Shown: positions 30,509-39,670, numbered from the stretch's first letter. The stretch: 64,000 nt of DNA from Mycolicibacterium aichiense (GCF_010726245.1 NZ_AP022561.1:2046001-2110000), one strand, 5' to 3'. Numbers and translations: made by a program. The notes: generated from the letters alone by a model not told the origin.

Positions 30509-31324
30509 CTAACGCTTGTTCGTGAACCCGGCGTCGACGGGCAACGCGACGCCGGTCACATAGCGGCCGGCATCCGACACCAGGTAGTACACCGCATTGG
30601 CGATGTCCTCAGGTTCCAGCGTCTGGACCGGCAGCGCGTTGGTCATGTCCGGGCCGCCGAAGTTCTGTTGGGCGATGCCTTCGAGCCAGGAACGGGTGAA
30701 CTCGTTGTCGATCATCGGGGTGTTCACCCCTGCCGGATGCACCGAGTTGACCCGAATATTAAATGCGGCAAGGAAATTCGCGTACGCCCGCATCAGGCCG
30801 ACGACGCCGTGCTTGGCGACGGTGTAGCCCAGCGATCCGGCGATCGGGGCGCCGATGCCGACCAGGCCGGCCACCGAGCTGGTCAGCACGATCGCGCCGC
30901 CGTCGCCCTGCTTGATCAGCGGCTTCATCGCCACGTCGACCGTGTGATAAACCCCGGTGAGGTTGACGTCGATCACGTCCTGCCAGGCGCCGTCGTCGGC
31001 CATCGGGGCGATCCCGGCGTTCGCGATGACGATGTCGAGCCGGCCGAGTTCCTCGATGCCCTGGTACATGGCGTTCTTGAGCGCCGTCCGGTCGCGGACG
31101 TCGGCCTCACGGGCGACGATTCGCGCGCCGGTGTCCTCGACGAGCTTCACGGTGGCCGCCATGTCCTCGGGCGTGGCCATCGGATAGGGGACGCTGGCGA
31201 TCTGGTCGCAGAGGTCCACCGCGATGATGCCGGCACCCTGCGATGCCAGCTTCACCGCGTGCGCGCGGCCCTGGCCGCGGGCCGCACCGGTGATCAGTGC
31301 GACCTTGCCGTCGAGTTCACCCAT
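30509..31324 (-). CDS. mycofactocin-coupled short-chain dehydrogenase
   Basis: This 271-residue SDR has the cofactor motif [20 protein letters not shown] and the catalytic [20 protein letters not shown] followed by YTVAKHG (Ser/Tyr/Lys). An insertion typical of mycofactocin-coupled SDRs follows the first Rossmann strands ([20 protein letters not shown]). Such enzymes hold a tightly bound NAD that is re-oxidised by mycofactocin. It lies downstream of a small monooxygenase gene, as in the Rv2750-Rv2749 pair. Substrate unknown; a secondary alcohol is likely. Confidence 0.9.
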   Translation of the reverse strand: MGELDGKVALITGAARGQGRAHAVKLASQGAGIIAVDLCDQIASVPYPMATPEDMAATVKLVEDTGARIVAREADVRDRTALKNAMYQGIEELGRLDIVIANAGIAPMADDGAWQDVIDVNLTGVYHTVDVAMKPLIKQGDGGAIVLTSSVAGLVGIGAPIAGSLGYTVAKHGVVGLMRAYANFLAAFNIRVNSVHPAGVNTPMIDNEFTRSWLEGIAQQNFGGPDMTNALPVQTLEPEDIANAVYYLVSDAGRYVTGVALPVDAGFTNKR

Positions 31325-31327
31325 GGC

Positions 31328-31642
31328 TTAGGGGCGGACCTGGCCCTTGGCCGGATCGCCGGCCGGGATGGGGGTGAGCATCTTGATGTCGGGGGCGCCG
31401 TCGAGGTGCTCACCGATCTCGCCGAACAGCGTGGTCACGCCGGGCGCGGTGCTGTGGGTCTTGAGTGCGTCCTCGTCGGCCCACTGCTCGACGAACACGA
31501 ACGTCTTGTCGCCCTCGTGGACGGCGTAGAGGTCGCAGCCGGGCTCGTCGTGGACCGCCGCGACGGCCTTCTTGCAGGCCTCGCGCACAGCGTCGACGGA
31601 TTCGGGCTTGACGGTGAAGCTGGCAACGACGACGACGGGCAT
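31328..31642 (-). CDS. antibiotic-biosynthesis-monooxygenase (ABM) family protein
   Basis: This 104-residue ferredoxin-like-fold protein has PVVVVASFTVKPESVDAVRE, HDEPGCDLYAVHEGDKTFVF and EQWADEDALKTHSTAPGVTT, typical of small quinol monooxygenase/ABM proteins. These act on quinone-like aromatics or serve as dimeric stress proteins. It starts at ATG 31642 and ends 3 nt before the SDR start, so the two are co-transcribed. The reaction is unknown. Confidence 0.85.
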   Translation of the reverse strand: MPVVVVASFTVKPESVDAVREACKKAVAAVHDEPGCDLYAVHEGDKTFVFVEQWADEDALKTHSTAPGVTTLFGEIGEHLDGAPDIKMLTPIPAGDPAKGQVRP

Positions 31643-31844
31643 GCGCGGAGCTCCTCAGCTCTCGTAGGTGTGACGGCGCTTACGTTAGCCCTGCTTCGTA
31701 ATGCCACGAGAACGGGTCCCGGTCAGCGGCGCGGGGTGCCCGAAATCGACCTCAGCCGGCGTTGGTCGCAGTCTGGCAACGACGCGCCGTGGAACGGGTG
31801 TTGCGGATGGTGCAGATGGGGCACATGCGACTAGGCTTGCCCGC

Positions 31845-34361
31845 ATGGCGAACAAGACGGCCGCTCGCTCAAGCGCGCGAACGACCAGGTCAAAGGGTGC
31901 GACGCGGTCGGCCAAGCCGGCCCCGCGGCGCAAGCCTGCCAAGAAGCGCACCTCCTCGCCGGTCGCCACCGCGGCCGCGACCGGGGGACGCGCAGCGCGG
32001 GCGACCTGGCTGATGTTGGCCAAGGGGGCGGGCTCGACCGCCCGATCGGTCGGTCGAGCCCGCGACATCGAGCCCGGGCATCGCCGGGACGGCATCGCGC
32101 TGGGGCTGCTGGCAGTCGCGGTCGTGATCGCGGCCAGTTCGTGGTTCGACGCTGCCCGGCCGGTCGGCGCCTGGATCGACTCTGTGCTGCGGACGCTGGT
32201 CGGCGGAGCCGTCGTGCTGCTGCCCATCATCATCTGCGCGATCGCTGTCCTTCTGATGCGCACCGAACCCAATCCCGAGGCGCGGCCCCGCCTGATCCTG
32301 GGGTGCGCGATGGTCGCCCTGCCGGTTGTGGGCCTGTGGCATCTGTGGTCGGGTGCGCCACAGGACCCCGCCGATCGGCAACGCGCAGCGGGCTTCATCG
32401 GCTTCGCCATCGGTGGTCCGCTGTCCGACGGGCTGACCCCGTGGATCGCCACCCCGCTGCTGATCATCGCTGCGTTGTTCGGGCTGCTGCTGCTGACCGG
32501 CACCACGATTCGGGAGGTCCCGGACACGCTCTACGCGATGTTCAGCACCCGTGGCCACTACGACGACGACGACGAGTACTACGACGACGAGGAGCCGGAG
32601 GACGTCGCTCCCGCGGAGCCGGAGGACTTCTCCGACGGCTACTACGACGATCCGCGCTCGTACACCGATGAGGCGCCGGCCTGGCCGGGCGCCGAGGGAC
32701 CGGTCGGCACACCGCTGGACAACTACCCGCTCGACGAGGACTCGCCGACGGTGCCCGAGCCGGTGAAGGCGCGGCGTAAGAAGGCCACCCCGAAGCCGGA
32801 GCCCGTGGCGGAGACCGCCACCCAGGACACCAAGGTGCTGGATCGTGTTGTCGAGGGCCCGTACACGTTGCCGTCGCTGGACCTGCTGGTTGCCGGCGAC
32901 CCGCCGAAGCGGCGCAGCGCGGCCAATGACCAGATGGTGGAGCGGATTTCATCGGTCCTGCAGCAGTTCAAGGTCGACGCCGCAGTGACCGGCTGCACCA
33001 GGGGCCCGACGGTGACGCGCTACGAGGTTGAACTCGGCCCCGGCGTCAAGGTCGAGAAAATCACTGCGCTGCAACGCAATATCGCCTACGCGGTGGCCAC
33101 CGAGAGTGTCCGTATCCTCGCGCCGATCCCGGGCAAGTCCGCTGTGGGCATCGAAGTGCCCAACACCGACCGTGAAACGGTCCGGCTCGCAGACGTTCTC
33201 ACTGCGCCGTCCACCCGCGGTGACCATCGCCCGCTGGTGATCGGATTGGGCAAGGACATCGAGGGTCACTTCGTCTCGGCGAACCTGGCCGATATGCCGC
33301 ACCTGCTGGTGGCCGGCTCCACCGGCTCGGGTAAGTCCAGCTTCGTCAACTCGATGCTGGTGTCGCTGCTGGCTCGTGCCACCCCTGAGGAAGTGCGGAT
33401 GATCCTCATCGACCCGAAGATGGTGGAACTCACGCCGTACGAAGGTATTCCGCACCTCATCACGCCGATCATCACTCAGCCCAAGAAGGCGGCGGCGGCG
33501 TTGGCGTGGCTGGTCGAAGAGATGGAGCAGCGCTACCAGGACATGCAGGCCTCCCGCGTGCGCCACATCAAGGACTTCAACGCCAAGGTGCGGTCCGGGG
33601 AGATCACCGCGCCGCTGGGCAGCCAGCGGGTGTACAAGCCCTACCCGTTGATTCTTGCGGTCGTCGACGAGCTCGCCGACCTGATGATGACCGCGCCGCG
33701 TGACGTCGAAGAGGCGATCGTGCGGATCACCCAGAAGGCCCGCGCAGCAGGCATCCACCTGGTGCTGGCCACCCAGCGGCCATCGGTCGACGTCGTCACC
33801 GGTCTGATCAAGACCAACGTGCCGTCGCGGCTGTCCTTCGCGACGTCGTCACTGACCGACAGCCGGGTCATCCTCGACCAGCCGGGCGCCGAGAAGCTGA
33901 TCGGCATGGGCGATGGTCTGTTCCTGCCGATGGGCGCCTCCAAGCCGGAGCGGTTGCAGGGTGCCTACGTCAGCGACGAGGAGATCCACGCCGTCGTGCA
34001 GGCCTGCAAGGACCAGGCCGAGCCCGAATACACCGAGGGTGTGACCGCGGCCAAGCCGAGCGGCGAGCGCACCGACGTCGACCCCGATATCGGCGACGAC
34101 ATGGACGTCTTCCTGCAGGCCGTCGAACTCGTGGTGTCCTCGCAGTTCGGCTCGACGTCGATGCTGCAGCGCAAGTTGCGGGTCGGCTTCGCCAAGGCCG
34201 GCCGGCTCATGGACCTGATGGAGACCCGCAACATCGTCGGGCCGTCCGAAGGCTCCAAGGCTCGCGAGGTGCTGGTCAAGCCTGATGAACTCGCCGGGAC
34301 GCTGATGCTCATCCGCGGTGCCCGCGCCGCCGAGGACGACGACGAGGACGAGGACTTCTAG
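31845..34361 (+). CDS. ftsK: DNA translocase FtsK
   Basis: FtsK couples chromosome segregation to cell division. The 838-residue protein has a basic N-terminal tail, about four transmembrane helices (from about 80 to 240), an acidic linker with Asp/Tyr-rich stretches (about 240-330), the alpha/beta motor with Walker A LLVAGSTGSGKSSFVNSMLV and Walker B LILAVVDELADLMMTAPR, HLVLATQRPSVDVVTGLIKT, and a C-terminal gamma winged helix (about 770-825, LVVSSQFGSTSMLQRKLRVG). The ATG at 31845 is chosen over upstream in-frame codons. An inserted gene lies between it and argA, where other mycobacteria have none. Confidence 0.95.
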   Translation: MANKTAARSSARTTRSKGATRSAKPAPRRKPAKKRTSSPVATAAATGGRAARATWLMLAKGAGSTARSVGRARDIEPGHRRDGIALGLLAVAVVIAASSWFDAARPVGAWIDSVLRTLVGGAVVLLPIIICAIAVLLMRTEPNPEARPRLILGCAMVALPVVGLWHLWSGAPQDPADRQRAAGFIGFAIGGPLSDGLTPWIATPLLIIAALFGLLLLTGTTIREVPDTLYAMFSTRGHYDDDDEYYDDEEPEDVAPAEPEDFSDGYYDDPRSYTDEAPAWPGAEGPVGTPLDNYPLDEDSPTVPEPVKARRKKATPKPEPVAETATQDTKVLDRVVEGPYTLPSLDLLVAGDPPKRRSAANDQMVERISSVLQQFKVDAAVTGCTRGPTVTRYEVELGPGVKVEKITALQRNIAYAVATESVRILAPIPGKSAVGIEVPNTDRETVRLADVLTAPSTRGDHRPLVIGLGKDIEGHFVSANLADMPHLLVAGSTGSGKSSFVNSMLVSLLARATPEEVRMILIDPKMVELTPYEGIPHLITPIITQPKKAAAALAWLVEEMEQRYQDMQASRVRHIKDFNAKVRSGEITAPLGSQRVYKPYPLILAVVDELADLMMTAPRDVEEAIVRITQKARAAGIHLVLATQRPSVDVVTGLIKTNVPSRLSFATSSLTDSRVILDQPGAEKLIGMGDGLFLPMGASKPERLQGAYVSDEEIHAVVQACKDQAEPEYTEGVTAAKPSGERTDVDPDIGDDMDVFLQAVELVVSSQFGSTSMLQRKLRVGFAKAGRLMDLMETRNIVGPSEGSKAREVLVKPDELAGTLMLIRGARAAEDDDEDEDF

Positions 34362-34366
34362 TCGCC

Positions 34367-34418
34367 GAGTGAGCGCTCACGTCTCATGTTCCGCCAGGAA
34401 GTGAGGCGTGAGCGCTCA
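34367..34418. repeat. 52-bp direct repeat, left copy
   Basis: Pairs with 35328-35379 at 43 of 52 positions, and 31 of 35 in the right part. It contains the perfect palindrome GTGAGCGCTCAC (34369-34380) and ends with GTGAGCGCTCA (34408-34418). It begins 5 bp after the ftsK stop and ends next to the DUF559 gene. It may be a mobile or REP-type element end or a recombination remnant; the origin is unknown. Confidence 0.7.
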
Positions 34419-34419
34419 A

Positions 34420-35268
34420 TCAACTTGCGACGCGCTGTGATTGGATGTCCCACGCCCGTCGCACTCGGCTGATGACATCGCTACGACGGTGGTCAGCCAG
34501 CACACGCACCACGACCCATCCGACTGATCCCAGATAGTCCTGCCGATCCACGTCGACGGTGTACGCGGTGCGACTGGTGCGATGGTGCTCACCGTCGTAC
34601 TCGACCGCCACCCGAAGGTCGGGCCAGCCCATGTCCAGGTAGTACCACCGCCCACACGGTCGTGTTATCGGGATCTGCGTGTGCGGGCGCGGAAAGCCGG
34701 CATTGATGAGATCCAGTCGCAGGTACGTCTCCTGGGGTGATTGCGCACCAGCGTCGAGGGCGTCCAGCATGGACGAAACTCGCCCGACCCCTCGCAGACG
34801 CGGATGAGCATCAGCGATCGCCACGACGTCAACGGCTGAGAAATGGGTTGCGTTGGCCAAGGCGTCCAGCTCGGCGATCCCGCGCCTCGAGGGACCGCGC
34901 CGCGCCAGATCGAACGCGGTCCGGCCGACGGTTGTGACGGGTAGACCACCATGGCTGGTGAGTTCGGACGCCAGAAGGGTCTCGCGGCGGGTGACGATCC
35001 CGCGTGGACTGCGATTGTTGGAAAAGTTGAGCTCGATCGGAATATTAGGATCAATCCAGCGCGCACCATGCAGAGCTGCCGCCGCGCTGCCGGTCACAAC
35101 TGCATGCCGCCCCGACCACAGCCAGGCCGCGGTGGTTCGGTCCAGCAGTGTCAGTTCTCCGCGCGGGGCGTACACATCGGGGAATAGGCGCTGATAGGTG
35201 TTGGCGAGTTGGTAGCGGTTCACCCGGCCGGCCGCGAGGGCTTCGGAGCCGATGAATACCCGCGTCAC
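34420..35268 (-). CDS. DUF559/AbiEi-antitoxin-like protein, possible nuclease
   Basis: This 282-residue protein has an N-terminal helix-rich region (RVNRYQLANTYQRLFPDVYA, like AbiEi-type winged-helix proteins), a middle GLPVTTVGRTAFDLARRGPS, and a C-terminal restriction-endonuclease-like part with YLDMGWPDLRVAVEYDGEHH (PD...ExK-like) and VVRVLADHRRS. Proteins of this class are common in mycobacteria and of unknown role. It is flanked by 52-bp imperfect direct repeats and lies between ftsK and argA, which are adjacent elsewhere, so it was probably inserted. Confidence 0.7.
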   Translation of the reverse strand: MTRVFIGSEALAAGRVNRYQLANTYQRLFPDVYAPRGELTLLDRTTAAWLWSGRHAVVTGSAAAALHGARWIDPNIPIELNFSNNRSPRGIVTRRETLLASELTSHGGLPVTTVGRTAFDLARRGPSRRGIAELDALANATHFSAVDVVAIADAHPRLRGVGRVSSMLDALDAGAQSPQETYLRLDLINAGFPRPHTQIPITRPCGRWYYLDMGWPDLRVAVEYDGEHHRTSRTAYTVDVDRQDYLGSVGWVVVRVLADHRRSDVISRVRRAWDIQSQRVAS

Positions 35269-35327
35269 GGCGCCCTACGGTGCCAGTCGAGCTGCCAGCG
35301 GGCTCTCAGCTATCCACAGCGCCGTTT

Positions 35328-35379
35328 GATTGAGTGCCGACGTGTCATATTCCGCCCGGGAATGAGGCGTGAGCGCTCA
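35328..35379. repeat. 52-bp direct repeat, right copy
   Basis: Partner of 34367-34418 in the same orientation, on the other side of the DUF559 gene. The palindrome GTGAGCGCTCAC lies at 35369-35380. It ends about 10 bp before argA. The left part of the copy has diverged more than the right. Confidence 0.7.
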
Positions 35380-35390
35380 CCCAACGCGGC

Positions 35391-35891
35391 TCAGAGCTTG
35401 AGCAGCATCCGGGTGTTGCCGAGGATGTTCGGCTTGACGTACGACAGGTCGAGGAACTCGGCGACACCGATGTCGTAGGACCGGCACATCTCCTCGTACA
35501 CCTCGGAGGTGACCGGGGTGCCCTCGATCTCGGTGAAGCCGTGGCGGCCGAAGAACTCCGTCTCGAAGGTCAGCACGAACAGCCGCTGCAGTTGCAGCTC
35601 GCGGGCCACCGTGAGCAGCTGGTCGACGATCGTGTGACCGATGCCGCGGCCCTTGACTTTCGGGTCGACGGCCACCGTGCGGACCTCGCCGAGGTCAGCC
35701 CACAGGACGTGCAACGCCCCGCAGCCCACGACCTCGCCGTCGACCTCGGCCACCCAGAATTCCTGGACCGCCTCGTAGAGGGTGACCAGGTTCTTCTCGA
35801 GCAGGATGCGGCCCGCGTAGATGTCGACCAGACGCTTGATATCCGCGACATCCGAGGTGCGGGCGCGGCGGACGACGACATCGGAGCTCAC
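35391..35891 (-). CDS. argA: N-acetylglutamate synthase (GNAT family)
   Basis: ArgA acetylates glutamate with acetyl-CoA, the first step of arginine synthesis. The 166-residue GNAT protein has VVVRRARTSDVADIKRLVDI, the acetyl-CoA pyrophosphate-binding VDPKVKGRGIGHTIVDQLL, and FETEFFGRHGFTEIEGTPV. It corresponds to the single-domain mycobacterial ArgA (Rv2747) and is not fused to the kinase-like domain of classical ArgA. The GTG at 35891 is chosen as the first start in the conserved region. It is divergent from pgsA, 55 bp away. Confidence 0.85.
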   Translation of the reverse strand: MSSDVVVRRARTSDVADIKRLVDIYAGRILLEKNLVTLYEAVQEFWVAEVDGEVVGCGALHVLWADLGEVRTVAVDPKVKGRGIGHTIVDQLLTVARELQLQRLFVLTFETEFFGRHGFTEIEGTPVTSEVYEEMCRSYDIGVAEFLDLSYVKPNILGNTRMLLKL

Positions 35892-35946
35892 GGGTGCAGA
35901 GTATCGGGCGTGAGGAGCCCGGCTGCCAACCGATATTCTGTTTGCC

Positions 35947-36552
35947 GTGTCGGGACAACCGCAAACACCTCCGGCGGTCCCGCGCGTGCGGGTCGCCAAC
36001 TTGGCCAACTTCCTGACCGGTATCCGTCTGGTCCTGGTCCCGATCTTCCTGCTGTTCCTGTTCGCCGGTGACGGCCACGAAACAGCCAGCCGCCTAACGG
36101 CTTTCATCATCTTCACGGTGGCGGTCATCACCGATCGGCTGGACGGTTCGCTGGCCCGTACCTACGGGATGGTCACCGAGTTCGGCAAGCTGGCCGACCC
36201 GATCGCGGACAAGATGCTGATCGGCGCAGCTCTGATCGGGCTGTCGATGCTCGGCGACCTGCCGTGGTGGGTGACCGTGGTGATCCTGATTCGCGAGCTC
36301 GGCATCACCGTGCTGCGCTTCGCGGTGCTGCGGCGCGGGGTGATCCCAGCCAGCCGCGGGGGCAAGCTCAAGACGTTGGTGCAGGCCGTCGCGATCGGAC
36401 TGTTCGTGCTGCCGCTCCACAACTGGCCGCCGGCCTGGCACACCGTGGCCTGGGTGATCATGTGGGCGGCGATCGTCCTGACCGTGCTCACCGGGGCCGA
36501 CTATGTGGTCTCGGCGATCAAGGACTCCCGTGAGCGAACCGCTGGCCGATGA
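35947..36552 (+). CDS. pgsA: CDP-alcohol phosphatidyltransferase (PgsA-type)
   Basis: A 201-residue integral membrane enzyme of the CDP-alcohol phosphotransferase family. The signature DRLDGSLARTYGMVTEFGKL followed by ADPIADK fits D-x2-DG-x2-AR-x8-G-x3-D-x3-D. It most resembles the phosphatidylglycerophosphate synthase paralogue next to clgR (Rv2746c). It joins CDP-diacylglycerol to glycerol phosphate. It starts at GTG 35947 and overlaps the CinA-like gene by 23 nt, so they are coupled. Confidence 0.92.
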   Translation: MSGQPQTPPAVPRVRVANLANFLTGIRLVLVPIFLLFLFAGDGHETASRLTAFIIFTVAVITDRLDGSLARTYGMVTEFGKLADPIADKMLIGAALIGLSMLGDLPWWVTVVILIRELGITVLRFAVLRRGVIPASRGGKLKTLVQAVAIGLFVLPLHNWPPAWHTVAWVIMWAAIVLTVLTGADYVVSAIKDSRERTAGR

Positions 36553-37018
36553 CGGGGCTCGCTCGCTGGTCGCCCTGCTGACCACGCGCGGACAGACCGT
36601 GGCGACGGCCGAGTCGCTGACCGCCGGTCTTCTGGCGGCGACGCTGGCCGGGGTGCCAGGGGCCAGCGCGGTGCTGAGCGGCGGGCTGGTGACCTACACC
36701 GTAGAAACCAAGATCGCGCTGGCAGGCGTGCCCCGGCAGCTGCTCGACGACGTCGGACCCGTCGCGGCGCCGACGGCCGCAGCGCTGGCCGAGGGGGCAC
36801 GCGATCGCTGTCAGGCGACCTGGGGCGTGGGCCTGACCGGGGTGGCCGGGCCGGAACCGCACGGCGGACATCCGGTCGGCACCGTATTCCTGGGGCTGGC
36901 CGGTCCCGGCCCTACCGAGGTCGCCGAACTGCGGCTGGCCGGTACACGCTGGGACATCCGGCTGGCGGCCGTACACCAGGCGATCGGGCGGCTGCACGAG
37001 CTCGTCGAGCGATCCTGA
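36530..37018 (+). CDS. CinA C-terminal domain protein (nicotinamide-nucleotide deamidase family)
   Basis: This 162-residue protein matches the C-terminal domain of Cin[41 protein letters not shown] and [20 protein letters not shown]. In full CinA this domain deamidates NMN. Here it stands alone without the MoaB-like half, as in many bacteria (PncC). The GTG at 36530 overlaps pgsA. clgR follows 71 bp downstream with its own SigE-type promoter. Confidence 0.9.
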   Translation: MSEPLADDGARSLVALLTTRGQTVATAESLTAGLLAATLAGVPGASAVLSGGLVTYTVETKIALAGVPRQLLDDVGPVAAPTAAALAEGARDRCQATWGVGLTGVAGPEPHGGHPVGTVFLGLAGPGPTEVAELRLAGTRWDIRLAAVHQAIGRLHELVERS

Positions 37019-37054
37019 GGTTCCTGGGAACCAAATCGGGTGTCCGCGGCGTTG
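37019..37054 (+). promoter_or_regulatory. SigE-type promoter of clgR
   Basis: GGAAC (37027-37031), 18 nt spacer, CGTT (37050-37053) fits the mycobacterial SigE consensus (GGAAC-N18/19-CGTT) just upstream of clgR. GGTTCC (37019-37024) and GGAACC (37027-37032) form an inverted repeat over the -35. SigE control of clgR is established for the M. tuberculosis ortholog. Confidence 0.6.
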
Positions 37055-37089
37055 AACGGATCGTTGCAACTCTTGGAGGAGGACACCCG

Positions 37090-37425
37090 ATGGCGATTCT
37101 GCTGCGTGAGGTGATCGGCGACGTGCTGCGTGACGCTCGCACGTCGCAGGGACGCACCCTTCGTGAGGTGTCCGATTCGGCTCGAGTGAGCCTGGGCTAC
37201 CTGTCCGAAGTCGAGCGCGGCCGCAAGGAAGCCTCCAGTGAGTTGCTCAGCGCGATCTGCACCGCATTGGACGTCCCGCTGTCGCGGGTGCTGACCGATG
37301 CCGGCGCCAAGATGGCCGACCGCGAGCGACTCGCCCGGCTGACCGCTGTGCCGGCCCAGGACGGCACGATCGACGTCACCACCAAGGTGGTCATCCCGCA
37401 CCCCGTCACGATGGCGGTGGCCTGA
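37090..37425 (+). CDS. clgR: ClgR envelope-stress regulator (XRE family)
   Basis: This 111-residue XRE protein has the [23 protein letters not shown] and [20 protein letters not shown]. ClgR activates clp protease genes and pspA in response to SigE. A GGAGGA lies just upstream of the ATG. The following genes are pspA and pspM, forming the conserved envelope-stress unit. The LexA-independent recA promoter at 41800 matches the type reported to depend on a ClpR/ClgR-like factor. Confidence 0.95.
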   Translation: MAILLREVIGDVLRDARTSQGRTLREVSDSARVSLGYLSEVERGRKEASSELLSAICTALDVPLSRVLTDAGAKMADRERLARLTAVPAQDGTIDVTTKVVIPHPVTMAVA

Positions 37426-37542
37426 GCCCCGAGCCGGCCGCGACCGGGTCACATGCCGACAAGGGTGTGGCCGGGCGTGGTTAACCGATAAATTGGGCAC
37501 GACCACCGAACTGCGGCACCCGATACACAGACGGAGCAACTG

Positions 37543-38355
37543 ATGGCCAACCCGTTCGTCAAGGCGTGGAAGTACTTCACAGCGCTCTTCAACTCGAAGA
37601 TCGACGAATATGCCGACCCCAAGGTGCAGATTCAGCAGGCTATCGAGGATGCCCAGCGCCAGCACCAGGGCCTGACCCAGCAGGCCGCCCAGGTCATCGG
37701 CAACCAGCGCCAGCTGGAGATGCGCCTGAACCGTCAGCTCGCCGATATCGAGAAGCTTCAGGTCAACGTCCGTCAAGCGCTGACGCTGGCCGACCAGGCG
37801 GTGGCGTCCGGGGATGCCGCCAAGGCCACCGAGTACAACAACGCCGCCGAGGCGTTCGCCGCGCAGCTGGTCACCGCCGAGCAGAGCGTGGAAGACCTCA
37901 AGGCTCTGCACGATCAGGCGCTGCAGGCCGCCGGCCAGGCCAAGAAGGCCGTCGAGCAGAACGCGATGATGCTGCAGCAGAAGATCGCCGAGCGGACCAA
38001 GCTGCTGTCCCAGCTCGAGCAGGCCAAGATGCAGGAGCAGGTCAGCGCGTCGCTGCGGTCGATGAGCGAGCTGGCCGCACCCGGCAATACCCCCAGCCTC
38101 GACGAGGTGCGCGACAAGATCGAACGTCGCTACGCCACCGCGATGGGCGAGGCCGAGCTGGCGCAGAACTCGGTGCAGGGCCGCATGCTCGAGGTGCAGC
38201 AGGCCAGTGTGCAGATGGCCGGACATTCCCGGCTCGAGCAGATCCGCGCGTCGATGCGTGGGGACGCCCTGCCCGCCGGTGGCACTGCGGCCGCTCCGGC
38301 CAACCCCGCCGCACCGGCGGTCACCCCCGAGCCCGAGAAGCCACTAGGCCAGTAG
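37543..38355 (+). CDS. pspA: phage-shock protein A (35-kDa antigen)
   Basis: PspA is a peripheral membrane protein that stabilises the envelope under stress. The 270-residue product is almost entirely coiled coil: [20 protein letters not shown], the [20 protein letters not shown] helix and [20 protein letters not shown], with a Pro/Ala-rich tail. Length and sequence match the mycobacterial 35-kDa antigen (Rv2744c). It follows clgR and precedes pspM. In mycobacteria ClgR binds PspA and activates this operon. Confidence 0.95.
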   Translation: MANPFVKAWKYFTALFNSKIDEYADPKVQIQQAIEDAQRQHQGLTQQAAQVIGNQRQLEMRLNRQLADIEKLQVNVRQALTLADQAVASGDAAKATEYNNAAEAFAAQLVTAEQSVEDLKALHDQALQAAGQAKKAVEQNAMMLQQKIAERTKLLSQLEQAKMQEQVSASLRSMSELAAPGNTPSLDEVRDKIERRYATAMGEAELAQNSVQGRMLEVQQASVQMAGHSRLEQIRASMRGDALPAGGTAAAPANPAAPAVTPEPEKPLGQ

Positions 38356-38369
38356 GAGGCGAGTATTCG

Positions 38370-39188
38370 ATGGCGGTGACTCCCTTTTTATCGCGTCAAT
38401 GGCGTTCGGTCATGCAGCGCGGTATCGACACCGTCAGCGAGTACGCCGATGTGGCGGCCCAGAAGCTCAGTGCCGTCTCCGATCCGCGGGCCCGGCTGCT
38501 GCGTAAGCGACGCTGGGCGTTGCGGCTTGGGTTGTTCTTCTCATTCGCGACGGTGTTCTGGGTGGCCGTCACCGGGCTGCTCGCCACCTGGAGCACACCG
38601 GTATGGGGGCTGATCATCACCGGGGTCATCGCCGCCGGCGCCGCCGTGCCCGCCACCCTGTTCTTGCTGCGCTACCGCTGGCTGCGGGGCGAGCCGCTGC
38701 CGCCCACCCGTCAGGTCAGCGGCCGCCGACTGCCGCCGCACGGATCCGTAGCCCGGCCGTCGATGTCGGCTCTCGGCGCCTCTGAGCGCGGCTTTCACTC
38801 GCTACTGGGTGTGATGCAGCGCGGGAACATGTTGCCGCCGGAAGAGATTCGCGAACTCATCGCAGCAGCGGATCGCACCGCAGCGACGATGGCGGCCACG
38901 GCAGACGAGGTGGTGTCGATGGAGCGCGCCGCGATCGAGACACCGCATTCGCAGTCCTACCTGGCGCCGACCATCAACGCGTTCACCGCGCAGCTCAACA
39001 CCGGAGTGCGGCAGTACAACGAAATGGTCACCGCCGCAGCGCAACTGGTGTCCGCGGCCAACACCGGCGGGATGTCGAGCTCGCCGATGTCGCAGCAGCG
39101 CTACCGCAACGAGCTCGCAGGAGCGACCGACCGCCTGATGGGCTGGGCGCAGGCCTTCGACGAACTGGGCCAGCTCCGCCGCGCTTAG
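38370..39188 (+). CDS. pspM: PspM-type membrane protein of the psp unit
   Basis: This 272-residue protein has two transmembrane helices (about 55-80 and 83-103) and a long soluble C-terminal part with helices (PPEEIRELIAAADRTAATMA). It follows pspA with AGGAGG upstream of its ATG at 38370. It corresponds to Rv2743c/PspM, which anchors PspA at the membrane. The next gene is ephG on the other strand; the pspN gene present in M. tuberculosis is absent here. Confidence 0.9.
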   Translation: MAVTPFLSRQWRSVMQRGIDTVSEYADVAAQKLSAVSDPRARLLRKRRWALRLGLFFSFATVFWVAVTGLLATWSTPVWGLIITGVIAAGAAVPATLFLLRYRWLRGEPLPPTRQVSGRRLPPHGSVARPSMSALGASERGFHSLLGVMQRGNMLPPEEIRELIAAADRTAATMAATADEVVSMERAAIETPHSQSYLAPTINAFTAQLNTGVRQYNEMVTAAAQLVSAANTGGMSSSPMSQQRYRNELAGATDRLMGWAQAFDELGQLRRA

Positions 39189-39628
39189 AGCGTCGGTCGC
39201 AGACCCGGCACCACCGCGCCGATGAGGCCGCGAACAGTGGCTTTGGTCATGTCGAACATGTCGAAGTAGTCCCGCCACAAGGTGATTCGGCCGTCCTTGA
39301 CCTCGAAGACGCCGCACACCCAGAACTGCAACCGCACCGGGCCCACCCGCAGCACGTCGGTGCGCTCGGTGAGCACCACCGGGCCGTTGACCGCGATGCG
39401 GTGGATCTTGACCTCGAAGCCGAAGCTTGGACGCTGCAGGCCTTTGAACAGCTTCATGGTCCGCTTGCGGCCACGGACGGTGGGGAAGCCGACGTTCTGG
39501 TAGACGAGATTGTCGTCCAACTGAAGATCGGCGGTGGCCAGGTCCTGGTCCTGCAGTGCGTTGAGGAAAACCTCGACCGTATGGGCGTTGTCGATATCGG
39601 AGCTCACGTTGGTGATCTGCTCGGTCAT
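39185..39628 (-). CDS. ephG: limonene-epoxide-hydrolase/NTF2-like protein (EphG)
   Basis: This 147-residue alpha+beta-cone protein resembles limonene-1,2-epoxide hydrolases: TVEVFLNALQDQDLATADLQ, DDNLVYQNVGFPTVRGRKRT and FWVCGVFEVKDGRITLWRDY followed by FDMFD, with the Asp/Arg/Asp residues of the family. It matches the small hydrolase EphG (Rv2740), proposed to act on epoxides of lipids or steroids. Start is ATG 39628; its stop overlaps the end of pspM. Confidence 0.9.
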   Translation of the reverse strand: MTEQITNVSSDIDNAHTVEVFLNALQDQDLATADLQLDDNLVYQNVGFPTVRGRKRTMKLFKGLQRPSFGFEVKIHRIAVNGPVVLTERTDVLRVGPVRLQFWVCGVFEVKDGRITLWRDYFDMFDMTKATVRGLIGAVVPGLRPTL

Positions 39629-39670
39629 GCTCTCGAGCCTAGGCCGGATGCGCTGTGGCAGGGTAGGCCC

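Noticed and set aside
30506..31834. A 442-codon plus-strand frame across the SDR and ABM genes
   Set aside because: The minus strand carries clear SDR and ABM motifs; this frame has none.
36811..38226. A 471-codon minus-strand frame opposite cinA, clgR and pspA
   Set aside because: Mirror frame; its Leu-rich content comes from the coiled-coil codons of pspA on the other strand.
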